Part shown: piece after piece, positions 61,407-64,000 of the stretch
Position numbering within the stretch: position 1 is the first letter of the stretch
Layout of the letters: each line of letters begins with the position of its first letter
Source of the DNA: Inquilinus sp. Marseille-Q2685
GTDB lineage: Bacteria; Pseudomonadota; Alphaproteobacteria; DSM-16000; Inquilinaceae
NCBI RefSeq assembly: GCF_916619195.1
Contig: NZ_CAKAKL010000011.1
Span: forward strand, 62,001-126,000
Direction of reading: 5' to 3'
DNA length: 64,000 nucleotides
Notes under the pieces: model-generated
Databases searched by the model: none
Seen by the model: the letters and a program-made list of their open reading frames with translations, nothing else
What the model was told of the DNA's origin: nothing
Translations under genes and position numbers: made by a program

Positions 61407-62717
61407 ATGAGCTTGTCCGGCATCTTTGCCCGAGTGGTCGCGCTGGTCGGCGCCGGGGCGATCCATCTGCGGCACCGGCACGACGGCCCGCAGGGGCCGG
61501 CCTTCGGCAGCACGCCCACGATCCCGCCGGCGAAGCCCCAGGGCAACGTTCCGACCCTGAAGATGCCGACCGCAAAAGGATGGACCGCGGGACAGACGCC
61601 GGTCGCGGCGCCGGGGCTCCAGGTGAACGCCTTCGCGGCCGGCCTGAAGCATCCGCGCTGGATCCACGTCCTGTCGAATGGCGACGTGCTGGTGGCCGAG
61701 GCGCTGAGCACGCCGGGGGGCATCAGGTCCGTCTTCGATTACGCCATGTACAGCACGATGAAGCGTGCCGCCGCGGTGGGAGACAGCCCGAACCGCATCA
61801 CGCTGCTGCGCGATGCCAATGGCGACGGCGTCGCCGAAACCCGCGAGACGTTCCTGGACGGGCTGAACCAGCCCTTCGGCATGGCGCAGCTCGGCGACAC
61901 GCTCTATGTCGGCAACACCGACGGCGTGGTGGCGTTTCCGTACGCGCCCGGAGACACCCGCATCGGCGCGGCGGGGCGGAGGCTGGCGGAGTTCAAGGGC
62001 GGCGGGCACTGGACGCGGAGCCTGCTGGCGAGCCCCGACGGGCGGAAGCTCTATGTCGGCGTCGGCTCGCTCAGCAACATCGCGGAACACGGGATGGCGG
62101 CGGAGGAAGGCCGCGCCGCCATCCACGAGCTGGACCTCGAGAGCGGCAGGGTCCGCATCTTCGCCTCCGGCCTGCGCAATCCCGTCGGCATGGCGTGGGA
62201 GCCGACGACGGGGGCGCTCTGGACGGTGGTGAACGAGCGCGACGGGCTGGGCGACGAGACGCCCCCCGACTATCTGACATCGGTGCGCGACGGCGGCTTC
62301 TACGGCTGGCCCTATTGCTACTGGGACAGAATCGTGGACGACCGGGTGCCGCAGGACCCGGCGCTGGTCGCATCGGCCATCACCCCGGATTTCGCGCTGG
62401 GCGGGCACACGGCGTCGCTGGGCCTGTGCTGGCTTCCGGCCGGCACGCTGCCCGGCTTCCCCGACGGCATGGCGATCGGACAGCACGGTTCCTGGAACCG
62501 CAGCAAGCTGAGCGGCTACAAGGTCGTCTTCGTGCCGTTCGTCAACGGACGTCCCGCCGGACCGGTGCGCGACATCCTGACCGGCTTCCTGTCGCCGGAC
62601 GAGCGCGCCTCCTACGGCCGGCCGGTGGGCGTGACCATCGGCCCGGACGGTTCGCTGCTGGTGGCGGACGACGTGGGCGACGTGATCTGGCGGGTTACGG
62701 GGGCGGCCGGAAGGTAA
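61407..62717 (+). CDS. PQQ-dependent sugar dehydrogenase-like protein (sorbosone dehydrogenase family)
   Basis: Six-bladed beta-propeller of 436 residues. Blade motifs include GLKHPRWIHVLSNGDVLVAE, RNPVGMAWEPTTGALWTVVN-like GLRNPVGMAWEPTTG, and the family active-site segment GGFYGWPYCYWDR. AIGQHGSWNRSKLSGYKVVF lies late. The N terminus is hydrophobic (IFARVVALVGAGAIHLRH) and may be an uncleaved anchor or signal. Family members oxidise sugars or sugar aldehydes in the periplasm with PQQ; no PQQ synthesis gene is in the window. It converges on soxG (62739). Confidence 0.85.
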   Translation: MSLSGIFARVVALVGAGAIHLRHRHDGPQGPAFGSTPTIPPAKPQGNVPTLKMPTAKGWTAGQTPVAAPGLQVNAFAAGLKHPRWIHVLSNGDVLVAEALSTPGGIRSVFDYAMYSTMKRAAAVGDSPNRITLLRDANGDGVAETRETFLDGLNQPFGMAQLGDTLYVGNTDGVVAFPYAPGDTRIGAAGRRLAEFKGGGHWTRSLLASPDGRKLYVGVGSLSNIAEHGMAAEEGRAAIHELDLESGRVRIFASGLRNPVGMAWEPTTGALWTVVNERDGLGDETPPDYLTSVRDGGFYGWPYCYWDRIVDDRVPQDPALVASAITPDFALGGHTASLGLCWLPAGTLPGFPDGMAIGQHGSWNRSKLSGYKVVFVPFVNGRPAGPVRDILTGFLSPDERASYGRPVGVTIGPDGSLLVADDVGDVIWRVTGAAGR

Positions 62718-62738
62718 GGGGGGGCCCGGGGCGGCGGC

Positions 62739-63377
62739 CTACCCGGCCTCGCCGACCCCGTACTCCAGCGCCGCATCGGCCAGCCAGTCCCAGAGATACT
62801 GGGCGAAGGACCGGCGGACATAGATCCGCAGCCGCGGCGCCCCGTCGGCGTCGTCGGTGCGGTGCAGGATGACGTCGGCCTGGGCGATCATGCTCTGCGC
62901 CACCGACCCGGGCGGGAAGGCGCGCGGATGCAGGTCCAGCGGGCAGCCCTTGGCCAGCACGTCCAGCGCCTTCAGCCCGGCCAGCGCGATCACCGTCCAA
63001 TTGTCGGTGACGTTGGTGACCGCGAAATGCCGGCCGGCCAGCGCGCCCTGCAGCCGGGCGGCGAGGTCGGCCTCGCGGTCCACCCCGCCGACCACCAGCC
63101 ACTCGGTGGGCCCGAGCCACAGCGCCGCGACGCCGTCGCCGGCGGCGATGCCGGGCCGCGCTGGCAGGTCCAGCCCGAGGCCGCCGGCCACGGCCGCGCC
63201 GAAGCCGGCATCGGACAGGTCGCCGCGCAGGTTCAGCTTGGCCTCATGCGCGATCTCGGCCAGGCGCACGCCCGGATTCGCCGGCGCCACCAGCGGCCGG
63301 ACCAGCCCCGCCGTCGCCGAGCGCCGGGCCGGAGCCGCGGCCGGGGCGCCGGCCTGAAGGGACACGGTGTCAGGCAT
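62739..63377 (-). CDS. soxG: Sarcosine oxidase gamma subunit (second locus)
   Basis: Protein of 212 residues with the gamma-subunit pattern AEIAHEAKLNLRGDLSDAGF near 40-59, LPARPGIAAGDGVAALWLGP, TNVTDNWTVIALAGLKALDV and YVRRSFAQYLWDWLADAALE. These are much closer to the family consensus than the gamma protein encoded at 13664. Its ATG overlaps the upstream soxA stop. It belongs to a second sarcosine oxidase locus that continues beyond the right edge. Confidence 0.92.
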   Translation of the reverse strand: MPDTVSLQAGAPAAAPARRSATAGLVRPLVAPANPGVRLAEIAHEAKLNLRGDLSDAGFGAAVAGGLGLDLPARPGIAAGDGVAALWLGPTEWLVVGGVDREADLAARLQGALAGRHFAVTNVTDNWTVIALAGLKALDVLAKGCPLDLHPRAFPPGSVAQSMIAQADVILHRTDDADGAPRLRIYVRRSFAQYLWDWLADAALEYGVGEAG

Positions 63378-64000
63378 GCAGGCGCCCTCCTTCGGGGTCG
63401 ACGAAGACCGGCTTCACCACCTTGGCCGGGATGGTGCGGTCGGGCATGGCGATGTGGACCGTGCCGTCGAACCGCCCCAGCCCGCCCTTGACCAGGGCCA
63501 GCGCGATCGAGCGGTCCAGGTTCGGACTCCAGTAGCTCGAGGTCACATGCCCCAGCATCGGCACCGGCGGGGCGCCCGGCGTCGCCGTGTCGATGATGTG
63601 CGCCCCCTCCTCCAGCACCAGCTTCGGGTCGTCGGTCAGCAGGCCGACCAGCTGCTTGCGGTCCGCCCGCGCCGTGTCGGCCCGGTCGAGCGAACGCTTG
63701 CCGATGAAGTCCGGCTTCTTCTTGCCGACGATCCAGTCCATGCCCAGGTCGCCCGGGGTGATGGTGCCGTCCGTCTCCTGCCCGACGATGATGAAGCCCT
63801 TCTCGGCGCGCAGCACATGCATCGCCTCGGTGCCGTAAGGCGTCAGGTCCAGCCCCTGCCCCGCCGCCTCGATCGCCTCCATCAGCGCCAGGCCATAGGC
63901 CGCCGGAACGTTGATCTCGTAGGACAGCTCGCCGGTGAAGGAGATGCGGAACACCCGCGCCGGCAGTCCGGCCACGGTGCCCTCGCGCATGGTCAGATGC
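63370..64000 (-). CDS. soxA: Sarcosine oxidase alpha subunit, C-terminal part (second locus, partial)
   Basis: The last 209 residues of SoxA; the gene continues past the window edge, where HLTMREG is in frame. The GcvT-like end is clear: RVFRISFTGELSYEINVPAA, VLRAEKGFIIVGQETDGTIT, LGMDWIVGKKKPDFIGKRSL and LGHVTSSYWSPNLDRSIALA. In the first locus the corresponding stretch reads LRIEKGFLTGAEINGQVTLA, so the two alpha subunits have diverged here. The 3' end overlaps soxG by 8 bp. A full soxB-D-A-G operon is expected to the right. Confidence 0.95.
   Translation of the reverse strand, partial: HLTMREGTVAGLPARVFRISFTGELSYEINVPAAYGLALMEAIEAAGQGLDLTPYGTEAMHVLRAEKGFIIVGQETDGTITPGDLGMDWIVGKKKPDFIGKRSLDRADTARADRKQLVGLLTDDPKLVLEEGAHIIDTATPGAPPVPMLGHVTSSYWSPNLDRSIALALVKGGLGRFDGTVHIAMPDRTIPAKVVKPVFVDPEGGRLHA

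Overview
The window is GC-rich (coding third positions are almost all G/C) and gene-dense, with few gaps over 220 bp. Gene content points to an alphaproteobacterium, probably of the Rhodospirillales (Azospirillum/Inquilinus-like). The supporting evidence is the rsmB / rpe / heparinase-like / purH neighbourhood with htpX and an SDHAF4-type gene close by, tetrameric sarcosine oxidase genes, a single-ATPase FrcBCA-like sugar transporter and a BetI-like regulator. The assignment to order is inference. I recognise no rRNA, tRNA, CRISPR array or prophage. One intact insertion sequence is present (58375-59435).

Region 1 (1-16.5 kb) looks like a one-carbon / methylated-amine catabolic island. A partial BetI-like TetR gene is divergent from a GSA-type aminotransferase, with two 10-bp palindromes in between. 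Two overlapping paralogous phytoene-desaturase-like flavoproteins, a stand-alone GcvT-fold protein and an ADP-forming acyl-CoA ligase follow. Then comes a complete sarcosine oxidase operon, soxB-soxD-soxA-soxG, whose soxA carries an in-frame copy of a dispersed repeat. Small SnoaL-like and DUF1579-like genes and an alpha/beta hydrolase with Ala at the nucleophile position follow.

Region 2 (16.5-34 kb) is a mosaic of short operons. It holds TetR-GST-DUF1697; an HcnB/HcnC-like amine dehydrogenase pair; a TauABC/SsuABC-like transporter divergent from a histidinol-dehydrogenase paralogue with changed metal ligands; a GNAT/DUF1778 toxin-antitoxin pair beside an orphan VapB-like antitoxin; two SDR genes; and LysE, HAD, MaoC and GNAT genes.

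Region 3 (34-43.3 kb) carries rsmB, an FrcA/FrcC/FrcB-like sugar ABC transporter, rpe, a heparinase II/III-like gene, an AAC(3)-like gene and purH. Region 4 (43.4-57.8 kb) holds an M48 protease with a DUF898 membrane protein, an UMF1-type MFS transporter, htpX, an SDHAF4-like gene, a periplasmic glucan protein, a LysR/NmrA pair, an ABC exporter and a FUSC-DUF1656-HlyD efflux operon.

Region 5 (57.8-64 kb) contains the marR gene of that efflux operon, broken by a frameshift, the IS481-like element with a 5-bp target duplication, a SAF-domain dehydrogenase, a GFA protein, a PQQ-type sugar dehydrogenase, and the start of a second sox locus (soxG and partial soxA).

A pattern running through the window is a set of dispersed palindromic repeats at gene 3' ends. 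Every convergent gene pair separated by about 45 bp or more (seven of seven) has one, and none of the twelve divergent promoter regions has one. This suggests they serve as transcript-end elements.
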